From Antitrichia curtipendula (lineage: Eukaryota > Streptophyta > Bryopsida > Hypnales > Leucodontaceae): a DNA stretch of 64,000 nucleotides. The stretch is from positions 3,162,001-3,226,000 of the forward strand of contig OX579637.1 of NCBI GenBank assembly GCA_951230915.1. Direction: 5' to 3'. Shown here piece by piece: positions 12,146 to 22,960 of this stretch; positions within the stretch are counted from its first letter, which is position 1; each line of letters begins with the position of its first letter. The notes beneath the pieces were generated by a model. That model was given only the letters and a program-made list of their open reading frames with translations. It ran no database searches and had not been told where the DNA came from. A program made the position numbers and the translations under genes.

Positions 12146-12797
12146 CTTCCAATAGGGCAGCAGGAAAAAGATATTGCAACGCTTGACTCCATGCAACTTC
12201 ACAGGGTCCTCGTTTGAATTTTCCACTCTGGATTTTGTAAGGAAAGTTGACCTCTCTGTACCCCAACGGAAAACTTCATCTCCCATTGGCCTTGTAGGAG
12301 GCAATTGCCATACCTGTTGATTATTGAATGATGCATGTTCCTTACAAAATCTATGATTTTCATGAAGATATTGTCTTCCTCCTAGGTATATCATTTTCCC
12401 AAGGAGCAACCCATACTTACTGCAAGTCTCTGGGCCGCATAATGGACACCCTTTATAACCATGGACTTGTTGTCCATAAAGAAGTCCATAAGCAGAAAAA
12501 TCGTTTATGGTCCATAGCAACATAGCTCTCAGTGTGAATCTTCTTTCTCCCTCTGGCTTTGACATATTGATTGCTGGAACCCCTTCCCAAAGCTTTAATA
12601 AATCTCGGATTAAAGGGGCTAAAAATACGTCTATGTTTTTAACAGTAGGTGATTTGGGTCTAGGAATCAGTACTGCCAATGATATAAAAAACTTCTTTGT
12701 CATTAATCAAGGTGGCAAATTATAAATGGTTATTAGTAGAACAAATGTAGAGTGCTTCATGGCATTGTTCTTAAAAGAAACAATGCCATCACCTACT
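12146..12797 (-). pseudogene. CACTA-1 transposase exon (TNP2 core), 3' part after insertion
   Basis: Continues the exon interrupted by the element at 12803-16223. It reads GDGIVSFKNNAMKHSTFVLL, then NLPP, a TGA where the family has tryptophan, then TKKFFISLAVLIPRPKSP, the DVFLAPLIRDLLKLWEGVP segment, TLRAMLLWTINDFSAYGLLY, GYKGCPLCG and HGVKRCNIFFLLPYWK. These are the hallmark blocks of Transposase_21/TNP2 (PF02992), which carries the presumed DDE/RNase H-like core. The exon ends at a GTACGT donor directly after LPYWK, the same position as in CACTA-2 (GTGAGT after LPYWK at 43073). The in-frame TGA makes the copy non-functional even without the insertion. Confidence 0.88.
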
Positions 12798-12802
12798 AAT
12801 CC
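12798..12802. repeat. Target site duplication AATCC (left)
   Basis: AATCC at 12798-12802 is repeated at 16224-16228. It brackets the element at 12803-16223 and lies inside a transposase exon, which dates the insertion after CACTA-1. Confidence 0.85.
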
Positions 12803-13980
12803 TGTCGCTCGCGTAGTTAGCGCGTAAGTATCTTTAACACAATAATGTGGTAAGATGACACGAGTTATCGTCCCAGGGAATTCTACTATGTTGCTGCAAG
12901 TTTTTGGGTATCCGGATCACTTTCAAAAACACCCCAAGCAATCCATACAGCCTATTGTTCTCTTCCGGAAACTAGTTTTATCCGGATTCTAGTCCGGATC
13001 CGTCCTCTTCCGGAATCCGGTTCCGACTCTCTAAGTAACTGGTTTTAGATACCCCTGTTTCACCCTCAGGGGGTCCACTATTGATCTTTCCGAGGAGCAG
13101 GGACTCACCACTCCTAATTCACACTCTCTATCCGTAACAACCAAAACAAACACCCAAGAATTATACTGTAATAGCAAGGGGAGAAATCCGTATCCTCACA
13201 ATCTTCCGGATGACTTATCCGGAAAGTAGGTCACACAAGGCCCGGTTAGATCCACCTTACTACAACGACAGATCCAGACTTTCCGGATTGTAGTGCTGAC
13301 TTCTTTGCTCTCGACTGCTCCGAAGGTTGGCAGACCTTCCGATGGCTGGGATAATTCCTCTGGCGGTTGCTTATCTCCGCATGGAATCTTCCCTGGACTT
13401 CCGGACTCGCACCCCCACCCGTAACAGGCTTCTACCGGATCACCGTTCCAGCAAATTAAAGGCACCACGCACAGCTCCTCTTTCACAGGTCTAAGGCTCT
13501 TCCGTCACAACATATGTATCCGTCAATTAAAGAATCCGGACTCCCTCTCGTACACTTTCACTCACAAACCAGAATGCAACTTAATCATAAACGTGATACG
13601 CAAAGGAATGATCAAACTGATCTCCGGTAAGCTCCGATTAAATGACAAGAATGGGAATGACAGGCCAACAAGCTAGCCTGCCTTTAAAAACAAACAAAAT
13701 GCGACCAAAAGGCCCACACAAAACCCGGCCAACGGCCAACTAGAAATCCGGCTAACGGTCCTAATAACCGTTTCGGCTAAAACAGAAAGTCGTTAAAATC
13801 CTAAAAGTCCGGAACTAGGGGCCCATAGTCTGGGTTACCCGTTCCGGAAATAACTAAGAAGACAAAATCCTAACTACCAAGGCAACAATCCGCACGAGTC
13901 ATTTGCGGGGCTTCTTTGATGACGATCCGGCCCTCAGATTTGCAAGAGTTGGCTTCCGGATAGTCACCTTTGGTGGAGTC
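12803..13980 (-). other. Non-coding 3' tail of LTR-ORF copy 2
   Basis: About 1.2 kb downstream of the ORF in element orientation. It is rich in CCGGA words. In element orientation a TTTTTAAAGGCAGG word (about 13675-13690) is a possible second TATA box, in the same relative place as the clear one in copy 3. The final bases (CCTGGGACGATAACTCG ... CTAACTACGCGAGCGACA) are reminiscent of LTR ends of some plant Ty3-type elements (from general knowledge). Small frames here (for example 13196-13486) have no support. Confidence 0.5.
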
Positions 13981-14264
13981 CTCTTCGTTGCGGATCGAGT
14001 TTGGATCTGAGGCGGATCTCAATCCGTTTCTTCGGATTGGGAGTGAGACTCGGCGGATTCCTCTTCTGTCTCCTCGATCTCCAACGGCTCCTCGAACCTT
14101 GTATGCCTCTGCCGCGTCGACTTCGTCTCCGTCAGATTGATGACGGTGTTGTTCGGATTTGCAAGGGGAGGCGTGTTCTGCATGTGCAAAAACCTATCCG
14201 GATCGGTCCGGGCTGGGTTTCTGACACTTGCTGCTGCTATGGCCTTAGCTTCCGTCTCCGTCAG

Positions 14265-15239
14265 CTAGAGAGGCAAAAACAGGTTTACCACCACATGTCT
14301 TCCGGATGACTCCTCCAGAACAATGGTCTGCGTGCCCGCGTCCTTCGGTGTAGTGACTTCCGGATAAGTCACCACACGAGTCTGGATTCCCGAATTCCTC
14401 TTCTCCGTTGAAGTTCCGGCTCCTTGAGTTTCTTGGAACTCTCCTCTCGGAAGATCCGCAAACATTGCTTGATCAAGCAGATTCGGGTCGAGGCTTCCGA
14501 TCAACTGCTGCATATCCTTAAGCACTCCCTCCATCCGGGCCTCGAAATCTGTCAAAATGAGCATGACCCTTGTTCCGGTGATGTGTCCTTGGGCCACCAT
14601 CTGGGAGTTCCAGAGTTGGGCACTTGAGATGGTGCTGGCCAGAAGGTCGATCAGGTCTCCCAGTTTCCGCACTAGAGCCATCGCCTCCGTTGCCTTCCGG
14701 TTGGCAATGTGCATCTCCCGTTCCGACCACTGGTGCTGGCTCCGGAATTGGTCTCGTTCCTCCTGAAGAGTCCAAATCTGGGTGTACAGGACCTTGACAT
14801 CTTCTGGATCAGGTCTCCGTGCAATGGCGGCTAAGATCTCCCTCTTGTCCTTCACTCCTAACGTATTGCAAACATCTTGGAGAACTGCCGCCATCCGGTC
14901 GTTCACCGTCCTTGTCATTTGCAACCAATGAATGGCGCTCTCGACCGGATCCGTGTCCTGGTTCAGACTTTCCGGTTGGACGGAACCTTCCGCCACTTGC
15001 TTCCCTCGCGAGGCCCAGTCCGTAGACTTCCGTCTCCTGGGCCTGGCCTTCTCCGAAGTTGTTTGTGCTTCCTCCTGAACGTCCTCCTCCTCTAATTCTG
15101 GCTCCTCCGGCTCAGCTTCCGGCTTCAGTCTGTACTTGAGGAGGTTTTCCCCTTTCCGGTACATGAGCTGCTCCGGCTCGCTCAGGGTCTCCATCCAGTG
15201 GTATATGTGAAAAAGGTAAGGGCTAATGGGACTGGACTT
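14265..15239 (-). CDS. LTR-ORF family protein, C-terminal acidic/coiled-coil part (copy 2)
   Basis: 309 residues from the first ATG at 15194, but the open frame runs back in the same frame to the TAA at 15240. The start of the frame (SPISPYLFHIYHW) is conserved in copies 3 and 4, so this is a continuation of the upstream ORF rather than a separate gene. Order: short conserved linker, GENLLKY, a Glu/Pro-rich acidic stretch, a basic PRRRKS patch, then a long helical region with heptad-like spacing (QEERDQFRSQHQWSEREMHI, EAMALVRKLGDLIDLL), the block TGTRVMLILTDFEARMEGVL that recurs in all copies, and a polar tail. I do not recognise a catalytic motif. Gag-like, scaffold-like or DNA-binding roles are possible, but none is shown. 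Confidence 0.7.
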   Translation of the reverse strand, partial: KSSPISPYLFHIYHWMETLSEPEQLMYRKGENLLKYRLKPEAEPEEPELEEEDVQEEAQTTSEKARPRRRKSTDWASRGKQVAEGSVQPESLNQDTDPVESAIHWLQMTRTVNDRMAAVLQDVCNTLGVKDKREILAAIARRPDPEDVKVLYTQIWTLQEERDQFRSQHQWSEREMHIANRKATEAMALVRKLGDLIDLLASTISSAQLWNSQMVAQGHITGTRVMLILTDFEARMEGVLKDMQQLIGSLDPNLLDQAMFADLPRGEFQETQGAGTSTEKRNSGIQTRVVTYPEVTTPKDAGTQTIVLEESSGRHVVVNLFLPL

Positions 15240-15806
15240 TTATCCCGCAATACCATTTGCTAACTTATCCACAATCGTGTGAATAAGTCCGCCCCAGTTC
15301 ACAGGTCTTGAGGGCGGGTTTACCCTATTTCCTAAAGCTTCGAAAATGGTGTTCACCATCGTGATGGTCACCCGGCTAGGTTTCTCCGGATACAGGATGG
15401 GAATCAGGAACTCTAAGAGTTGCTGATCCCTGGCAAAGATACAATCGATTGCCGCAAACCCCTCTTTTGGGTCGGCGGAGTTCCGGAACCTTTCCGCCGC
15501 GAACTTCTCCGTCCGTCCAGCCCATCTGAGTCCCCTATTAACGGCAAAATATGTTCCGGCCCAGAGTTCTTGAGTCCAAGCTCTCGGGCGGCCCCTCACC
15601 GTCAACTCATATTGATTGGGAACTCCGTAAAGGAGTTCCTCAATCATTCCCTCACTCTTCAAGTCCCACGGGCGGTGTAAGAATCCAACACAGCCCATGA
15701 CCTCTAAATCCTCCTTCAACTCCCTATGACGATCCGGATTGAACGGAACCATCGGGCTGACACTCCGAGCAGTCCCTGCCGATTTCTGGACTGGGGTTTC
15801 CGTCAT
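15240..15806 (-). CDS. LTR-ORF family protein, conserved N-terminal domain (copy 2)
   Basis: Start at the ATG 15804-15806 (MTETPVQK), chosen because it aligns with the starts of copies 3 and 4 and lies about 140 bp after a TATA box. An upstream in-frame ATG at 15839 is less likely. The domain carries MGCVGFLHRPW, then W.QELW, FRNSADPKEGFAAIDCI, LLEFLIPILYPEKPSRVTIT, MVNTIFEAL and VNWGGLIHTIVDKL. All are shared with copies 3 (55264) and 4 (61934). The LL.FLIP.LYP....VT....NTIF / NWG..I pattern faintly recalls the 'putative plant transposon protein' domain (Transposase_32, PF20167). That link is inference and needs a profile search. The frame ends at TAA 15240-15242, followed in the same frame by the C-terminal half. 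Most complete copy of this domain in the window. Confidence 0.75.
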   Translation of the reverse strand: MTETPVQKSAGTARSVSPMVPFNPDRHRELKEDLEVMGCVGFLHRPWDLKSEGMIEELLYGVPNQYELTVRGRPRAWTQELWAGTYFAVNRGLRWAGRTEKFAAERFRNSADPKEGFAAIDCIFARDQQLLEFLIPILYPEKPSRVTITMVNTIFEALGNRVNPPSRPVNWGGLIHTIVDKLANGIAG

Positions 15807-15941
15807 CTTGACAATCTTCCGGAATTGCACTGACCTCACTTCCGCTTCCTATCTCGATCCTATCTCACCACTCTTTCTCTCACTAAATGTACTTGCAAAA
15901 TGCCGCAGAGGAAAGAGAACGAATGAGAATGGCGGCGGGGT

Positions 15942-15948
15942 TTATATA
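15942..15948 (-). promoter_or_regulatory. TATA box of LTR-ORF copy 2
   Basis: TATATAA on the minus strand, about 140 bp upstream of the chosen ATG. Copies 3 and 4 have a TATA-like box in similar relation to their ORFs, which supports a Pol II promoter inside the element. Confidence 0.55.
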
Positions 15949-16223
15949 GCGGTGGGAAACCCTAAGTTCCCGACCCGGTGGAATTCCCGTAAGTTCCTTA
16001 GCCGGAACCCCTACGATCCAGAACTTCTGGCTTTCCGGCTATTGGTTCCGGAACACTGTATTAACCTAATTATGGTTTTACCGTTCCTAAAAAAGAGATC
16101 TTTTCTAATTTAGGTTTCTAGCGTTCTAAGCTTCTACACCTATGTAAAAATTTCAAAGTTCTTCTCCTATTTGCCTCTATTTTATGTATTAAGTTTAGTT
16201 TCCGGATGTTCCGTAACGTCACA

Positions 16224-16228
16224 AATCC
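16224..16228. repeat. Target site duplication AATCC (right)
   Basis: Second copy of the 5-bp duplication made when the element at 12803-16223 inserted. It lies in the codons following LRLGFV of the transposase. Confidence 0.85.
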
Positions 16229-17032
16229 CAGTCGTAAATTACTTACAACTTCAGCAAAATCAGGATATGCAGCATCAAAAGACTTCCACTGGTCACTATC
16301 AGCTACAGAGTACATTTCTTGATTGGAAGATTTGTTAGCACTGTACCTGGTCATCTTCTTAGCTATTTTGGGACAATAGAACATCCTTAGTAGATCCTTA
16401 ATGATGTCAAAGTAATGAACAATTCGCTGGGGAATGTTATTTGAATCTGGAATATAGCGTGGCTGAACACAAGTTGGACAACTTGACAGGTTCTCGTTCT
16501 CCCCTTCATAAAGCACATGGCCATCAGGGCAACAATGCACTTGTTTATGTTGTAGACCCCACTTCATCATCATGCTCTTGACTTCATAATATATTCTTGG
16601 TAAGCAGTTAGACGTGGGCAATAAATCCCCAGCGATCCAAGTCAGCAATGCATCCACAAAAGTATTTGGTACAGAGTACAACGTGTAAAGTGAAAAAATA
16701 ATGATGGCACATTGCAAGCGGTTCAAGTGGCTACCATCAAAAATCTTTTTAGTTGACTCCCATAACAAATTTTGTATGCCCACCTCCTGCCCATTTTCCT
16801 CTTCGTTCATGTTGTTTCCATCACCCGCTGATTCAGCATTTTCATTCATAACGTCCATGTGAATGTCATCGACGCGGGTGAATGCGTCTTGAGCCATTGT
16901 TTCAACGTCCACAGCTGCCCTATCTGGCCACACAAATGCTGTCTCGTCTTTGTCATCGTGTGTGTGACGATATGGTTCATAATCTCTATCCAGATGATGA
17001 GCAGGGCCTTTGATATTTTTGCCATCAATTGT
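16229..17032 (-). pseudogene. CACTA-1 transposase exon (TNP2 core), 5' part
   Basis: The exon begins after a TTCTTTTGCAG acceptor and is cut at the AATCC duplication. Motifs in order: acidic variable region, DALLTWIAGDLLPTSNCLP, YYEVKSMMMKWGL, the zinc-ribbon-like HCCPDGHVLYEGENENLSSC-PTC block typical of TNP2 (C..C...L...........CP.C), RIVHYFDIIKDLLRMF, MTRYSANK, W.SFD...PDFA, and LRLGFV, where the family continues into DG.NPF. Downstream residues in the open frame (to 16118) are encoded by the inserted element and are spurious. The protein would bind the subterminal motifs and cut the element ends. No frameshift is visible inside this piece. Confidence 0.87.
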
Positions 17033-17094
17033 CTGCAAAAGAATTGAATTCACAAAGTTATATACTACAGATTTGCAAATGTGCAAACACATTA

Positions 17095-17349
17095 GTACAC
17101 TACTAGAATTGCCTACCCTAATTTGCATGTTTCTGTTGATTCGGCAATTTTTAAAATTTTCTCTGTTGGTTTGGCGAACAATCAACACGTTTCTGCTATC
17201 CAAACCAACTGAAAGTTGTTAATTCATGTCCGAATCAACTGAAAGATGTTGATTGATGTCTGAATCAAGCTCTCCAAACCCACTCCCTAATCAACTCAAA
17301 ACAATTGATTTTTCAGTGGCTTAGGACACGCTTTTTTCTACTAGTGGTA
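17095..17349. mobile_element. 249-bp CACTA-type MITE with GTA duplication
   Basis: The element itself is 17098-17346. It starts CACTACTAGAATTGCC and ends GCTTTTTTCTACTAGTG, flanked by GTA at 17095-17097 and 17347-17349, the 3-bp duplication expected of CACTA transposition. It has no ORF. The body holds repeated (A)ATCAACTGAAAG.TGTTGATT words, likely subterminal binding sites. It sits in the intron between the first two recognisable transposase exons of CACTA-1, so it inserted after CACTA-1 arrived. Its right end matches the CACTA-1 left terminus for more than 20 bases allowing small gaps, so it may have been moved by a CACTA-1-type transposase. Confidence 0.85.
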
Positions 17350-17561
17350 TGAATAATTTCCCTGAAATCACTTTTAGAGACGTCGTGTTATTATCATTTT
17401 TTTATTTGAAGTCATTCTTGACATACCTCTCTCATGCAATGTCCCTGCAATGTGACTATCTGTACTTCAAATTTCGTTCGTTGAATACACTGAATAAACT
17501 TCAGAATCAAAAGTACATTTATAAAACCACTGGTTTACAAAGTCTAATTACTTCCACTCAC

Positions 17562-17759
17562 CATTACTGGAAATACCAGGTACGGGGCTCGTCCATTCTT
17601 GGTATGGTGCCTCGCGATAGTGTCAATTTTTTTCACCAAACTTCCTCTGCATTCATTGCAGGCACAAGGACATTCATGTAATCCCAACCTATTTGCTATG
17701 GAACACTCAATGTGATAAGCTGCACACAATTTTGTACGCATCCTGCTAGAAAAAGGCAC
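17562..17759 (-). pseudogene. CACTA-1 transposase N-terminal exon (transposon-associated domain)
   Basis: Contains HECPCACNECRGSLVKKIDT, then HHTKNGRAPYLVFPVM, ending at a GTGAGT donor. This is the pattern of the transposon-associated domain (Transpos_assoc, PF13963), with CPC..C.....v..H....G. spacing, found at the N-terminus of plant CACTA transposases. The corresponding CACTA-2 sequence has CPCNKCRGCRK...HLVKNGRH at about 44.65-44.70 kb. Its position outside the MITE shows that the CACTAGTG end at 17346 is not the end of CACTA-1. Further N-terminal sequence at 17746-18018 is in another frame and uncertain. Confidence 0.72.
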
Positions 17760-18019
17760 ATCTATGAGTTTTCTTGACTTTCACTTTGTAGAAATTATTG
17801 AAAAAGAGGGATCCCGCATGTCTTCTTGTAGAGCTTTTATTTCTGCTCTTCAGAGAACACGTCCATTGTTTTTTCAAGCATTGTGCATTGCTGATTGAAG
17901 TACAATCTACATTTCTAGGGTTTTTTAGTATCATATGCATTCTTTTGGACGATTTCGGCAACTGCATGGTCAGAAAATCCTGTCCATAGTGATATGCGTT
18001 CAAAACATTCACTGACATT

Positions 18020-21000
18020 GTGAGAGTACATGCTTCATCTTTGCAAACTTCTGATTCAAACTGTACGCAGCATCTACTTTCACCTACACCTAGCAGTTCC
18101 TTCGCTATTTCACTTCTTAGAGTTTGTCATTATCGATTCACATGCAAAATCTTAATACTTTTCTTTCAAGTGCAATAGAGCATGAGAAGGTGCCCTTAAC
18201 CATCAGTGCTGCTTAAGGTAGGCAGCAGGACACTATACTTAATTCTGAAGATCAAGCTGTTGACTTCTTTAATTAGATTATTGGAAATACCAATCCACGG
18301 GAAAATGAGTGATTGTATAAATTGCTGGTGGCACTCCCTGTCCATTGTACAGTATTAACTTCAATCAGCACTCTCGTTAAACATCAGAATTTTGTGTTCA
18401 TTAAGTTCCATAACATTAAAATAAAAAAATAAAAAAATACTCTTTCAAATAACATGATGTCCTCAGAACTGAAAGTATATTTTCCTTCTCTTTCCGTTTT
18501 TGTTTTCCCGACACACATGCAAAAATTCAAAAGCGCATTAAATTAAAGGACTGTTTTCAATGTCATTTGTACTGTGAAACTGATTAGACATGTATATCTT
18601 TGTGGTGTTACACGTCCTTCCCTTATCAGACTTCACATTTGCAGACACTATTTCTCGAACACAGCGAACACTTCTTAACTATAATAGAGTAATATTTCTA
18701 GCAAAATTAGCTGCTAAGTAAACAAACACGTACCTTGCACACTGCGTATGTAGTAAGTGTTACTTGCTAAAAAGTCTCCCTCACATTAGTCACGCCCTTG
18801 ACAAAATTCTCTGGCACCAAAAGAGTGTATGCAATTATGATGTGGCATTCATTGAAGAATAATAGAGCACCATCACAATGAAAGCTAGTCAAGTTTTGTA
18901 CAGTACACTTGCCTCATATTGAAAGTGCTAAAAAAATTTTTACACCACTCTGAAAAGCCACTCAATTACAACATTCATCAATTCTTAGAAATCTATTACT
19001 GAAGTCAACTTAATCATGATCTCCTACATAATTGCAGAATAGAAATAGTAAAGCACTATGCTTGGCAATTTTTACAAATATACTGATCACATTGCCAATT
19101 CAAAAGTGTGCATGGAAAATCACCATTGCTTACACTCTTCCTAAGTAACTATGTAGACTAAGCTATAGAATATGAATAGGAACATCTGAAACATCATATG
19201 CAATCTTCCATACAAGGACAAGTACTTTGTGTCTCTTAACAAACAGTGAATATTGTTTGTAGTGCTACTCAAATTTACAGCACAGCCCCTTGTCAATCTC
19301 AAAGAAGCAACCATCGTAACGGAATGTAATTTGTTTTGACGTTCCATGAACAACATGGGAAAAACCTTCAATACAACATGGAATTGCCAAACTATATTCA
19401 TGTCTTTTCTATTGTTTCTATTTTCTATGAAGACGTTATTTATGAATTATTTATATTACATGAAAGCTGCCTGCATCAAAAGAATTATAATTTCAATTAT
19501 AATTCCAACTGCAATTATCAACTGCTTGCATCAAAGAAAAATATAATTTCGAGAATCGATAGTGGAATTTCCATAGTACATATCCATTAGTATTTCACAA
19601 TATATTGAGGAAGAACGTGACTTCATCATGACACGGACTTGCTTCATTGCAAGGTATTCAATGGTAATGTACAATAAGACAGTTGCAAATAAAATAAAAT
19701 CTACTACTTAGACAAAAGAAACTAGAAATTCCTAAAACGTTGAAACATGTTCCCAACTCTGCGGAATTACATTACTATGAACGCACACATCGATTCCTTT
19801 AATAAAATAGTCCTGTTTATATAAGGAAGTCTAGTAGCTCATTAATTTCGTTTCGACCGGGTTCTTCGAAAAGTGGACCAATAATATATAATTTTTTTTA
19901 TATCTTCCACCGCCTACATCCTGCGCGCCAATTTCACCTATAAACTAATTCACCAACGTCAAATGACATGCAAGACAATATTATGACACTTCTAATGATT
20001 TAGAATTATCAAATTCGATTAACCTAAGAACATTTATTTTCTTTCTTCATCATTGTTTCGGCAAGAAAGTAGGAATTGTCTGGAAGACTGAGAATGAAGA
20101 CTCTCTGTTTTACTTGGGAGACGATATAATTTCTGGACTTGATAACCATTCTCACTATTTTTGTAGAAGCTCTATTCATATAAAATGTAAATAATTCTGA
20201 AGTCCAACCTTGCTCTTGAACTTCTATTTCAGACATTGGCCTCTTACACTCACAATTTTCAATTCTACACACTACGGATTTCAAAAACGCACAGTAATGG
20301 AATTTTGCCAAGTTCATAAGTTCGACATGCATAGTTACATCAATTTGGACGGGGAATGATATCGATCATATCATACTCAAACGTCAGCCTATTCCTAGCG
20401 CAGTTAATATCCCAGCATTCAAACTAAAATTGACTACAACCAACTCACAGTAACCCAATTAAGAATTGAGCGTCACCTACTCCGTCATAGATTTGACTAA
20501 TTGTTAAAAAATCTACACAATACTAACAGCATGAAGCACATCACATTGACACATTCTACATTATAATGGGTATAAAGAGGAATGTAATTACATACCTCTA
20601 GAAAAGAAGGACACAGTAACAATGCCAAACTGCAGTCAATCTTTCACCGTGTAGAACACACCTCCCTGAACAAGAGGAAAACCATTAAACATGCACGGCA
20701 AGGTAAAAGCTTCCACATTTTTCAAAATGCAAAGGCACGCAACCATACAAGTTTTACATTGACCATTCTAGTAGAGAGCAATATTTAAATGTGCTCAAAC
20801 ATTTATAAGGAACATATTGTCACAGTTTTCAGAAACCTCTTCCTCTCAAGTCGGAGAAGACAACTTCACTCTCCTTAAAATTATCCTCTAATAAAATGCA
20901 CATTGTCTTCTCAAGTCATTAACCTTCTCTAAGATTATGCTAAAATCAGAAAGCATGTCTAGCAGTTGCGTCTTCATCCGCACCTTCCTATTGTCACTAC

Positions 21001-22960
21001 TATAAGGCGTCTACGAGACTTCTGTCATGACGCTCATTTGTAGCGCATGTGTGCAGTGCATGCACACACCATTTGAACATGGAATGTCTTCGGAATGTGA
21101 ATGGCAATGTTCATCTAACATTGACACATCGGTCTTTTTATCAACGTTTTCAATACTAGTAATTTCTTTGCAACCACTCTTTCACACTACGTCCATGTAT
21201 TCCTGTAACTTCATCAATCATAATTTGCAACAAATGAAGTGTTTTGTACGGTTAGTTGAACCTGTCCCCTCTGATTTTGCAATGGGATTATGGAAAGCAT
21301 GTTCAACAACTTCTTTGTAATTAATAACGTCTTCATTGAACTATAAATAAGAACTAAAGGTAACGCTCAAGAATTTGTGAGGTACTTTTATAGTAGATTG
21401 CTGAATGACTGTCAATGAAACTTGATGCCTTCGCAATAACCTTACAGAAAGACTACTCTTCCCTTGCATAGGACAGTGTAAAATAAGTTGGAAATGTTGA
21501 CATGGGCATATGGAATAGTATTGGAAGCACTCATAGTAGGGGTGTAGTTCAATTCGCTTTTCGGTGGCCCCAAACATACTATACGTTCTTCATGCTCCAC
21601 AAAAGTACCTAACATAATGGCAGACAGATATTACAAAACAAAATTCGGAAGGCAATATTTCCACACCGTCTACCCCTAACAAATACTAGAAATCTACACT
21701 TCTCATTCCATTTCATTGTACAATTACCGAATTACGTGTCAAATGAACATGACAAGCAAATACAACTGCATGAAAATTCAAATCCTGTACGCTTGTTCAT
21801 TGCAGTAAAGGACAATTAGACTGCTCAAAATGAATGACAACAATTTTTTGCCCATGCATTGCAGTTCACTGAAAACTGTTGAAAATACTTCACATACGCA
21901 GTAAAATTTAGATTTCAAACTCTTTTTTAGCAGGTACAAAAAGCGGAATATTACAATGACAACCACCGTTAGTAGTTTGTGGGAAGAAGTTCGCTTCAGA
22001 AGCCCGACATTTTATTCTTTAAAAAAGCAACGACTGATCCGGTGACACTTCTCTCTAATGCAATGTATTCATAAACTGCAGATGCTCTTAAACTGAAATT
22101 AACGTACAAAGCTGACACAGTTATCAGTGCAGTAGATGGTTCTACTTCCTAAATTATCCCATCTGAAATGGACCGCTATAAATATAAAGTACGGATACCC
22201 AATTTAACTTTGTTTCTCTACTCTGTAGCATGCAAACTTATTTATTTGAACAAAGATTCTAATCAAATTCTTAGGAATAAAAGAACTTGCAAAGAAAACA
22301 AAAGCAACAACAGTAAAGTGATATGAAAACATCAATAATGGATAAAAATTTATGCACAGTTCATGGGAGAAAGTTAACAGATGTTGGTATAAGCTGTAGA
22401 CCTCCAGTGGTAGGGACTATTTGTGTCTCTTCTCAAATTAAAGATTCTAGAAGAACAACGACTTTCATCAATGCTAATTTAACAAGCGCCATTATTTCAC
22501 TTTTTACACAAGAAGCATACAGTAAGGCTTCATTCATTTTTGACATTACACAACTGTTGCGGAGTACGATCCACGACAAGAAGACGTGGATATTATCAGA
22601 AATAAGGCCTTACAAATTCTGAGCTTCGGTGTCTAAAAATTTTATAGTGACATCACTTCTTAGGAATGTAGTTTTTTAACAAAATACAGCACCGTACTGT
22701 TGAAAGTGCTATGGAAGATGACTACTTGCAACCACAAAAAATGCAACCGTAATGCAAATCTTTTTCGAAAAGGAAAAATGCCCACACTCGGACTTCCATT
22801 GCCACCAAAAACTCAATTAATTTGTCCAGTTCATTTAATGAATCAACTTACTGCTACTTCTACAGTTTGAGTTGCAGTCATACAAGGACCTCTAGAGCTT
22901 ACAACTGTTCCACCGTTGGACAGCAACATTGGCAACAAAATTGACCAATCAAGTGCTTTA
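18020..22960. other. AT-rich spacer of CACTA-1
   Basis: About 5 kb between the divergent transposase and Transposase_24-like genes. I see no exon with recognisable motifs. Short frames (19141-19401, 20024-20332, 21027-21320, 21341-21577, 22323-22622) have no domain and no conserved partner in CACTA-2. Promoters of both genes should lie in this spacer or just right of it, but I cannot point to them. Confidence 0.5.

Larger units (their letters stand above)
12803..16223 (-). mobile_element. LTR-ORF family element, copy 2 (3,421 bp, probable solo LTR)
   Basis: On the plus strand it begins TGTCGCTCGCG and ends ACGTCACA, flanked by AATCC on both sides. Its own orientation is minus: 5' end TGTGACGTTACGG, TATA box about 280 bp in, a two-part ORF (15806-14265), then about 1.2 kb of non-coding tail ending in CGCGAGCGACA. 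Base composition jumps from AT-rich transposase to GC-richer, CCGGA-rich DNA exactly at both borders. I found no direct repeat of the ends inside it, and no protease, reverse transcriptase, RNase H or integrase. TG...CA borders with a 5-bp duplication are the mark of a retroviral-type integrase. The simplest reading is a solo LTR that carries a gene. A TIR transposon is the alternative. It splits a TNP2 exon. Confidence 0.8.

Noticed and set aside
2189..17346. Pairing the CACTAG end at 2189 with the CTAGTG end at 17346 as one element
   Set aside because: Flanking triplets differ (TTT, GTA), while 17098 and 17346 share GTA. The transposase N-terminal exon at 17562-17759 would also lie outside.
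22323..22622. 99-residue plus-strand frame
   Set aside because: No domain, no counterpart in CACTA-2, and no splice support.
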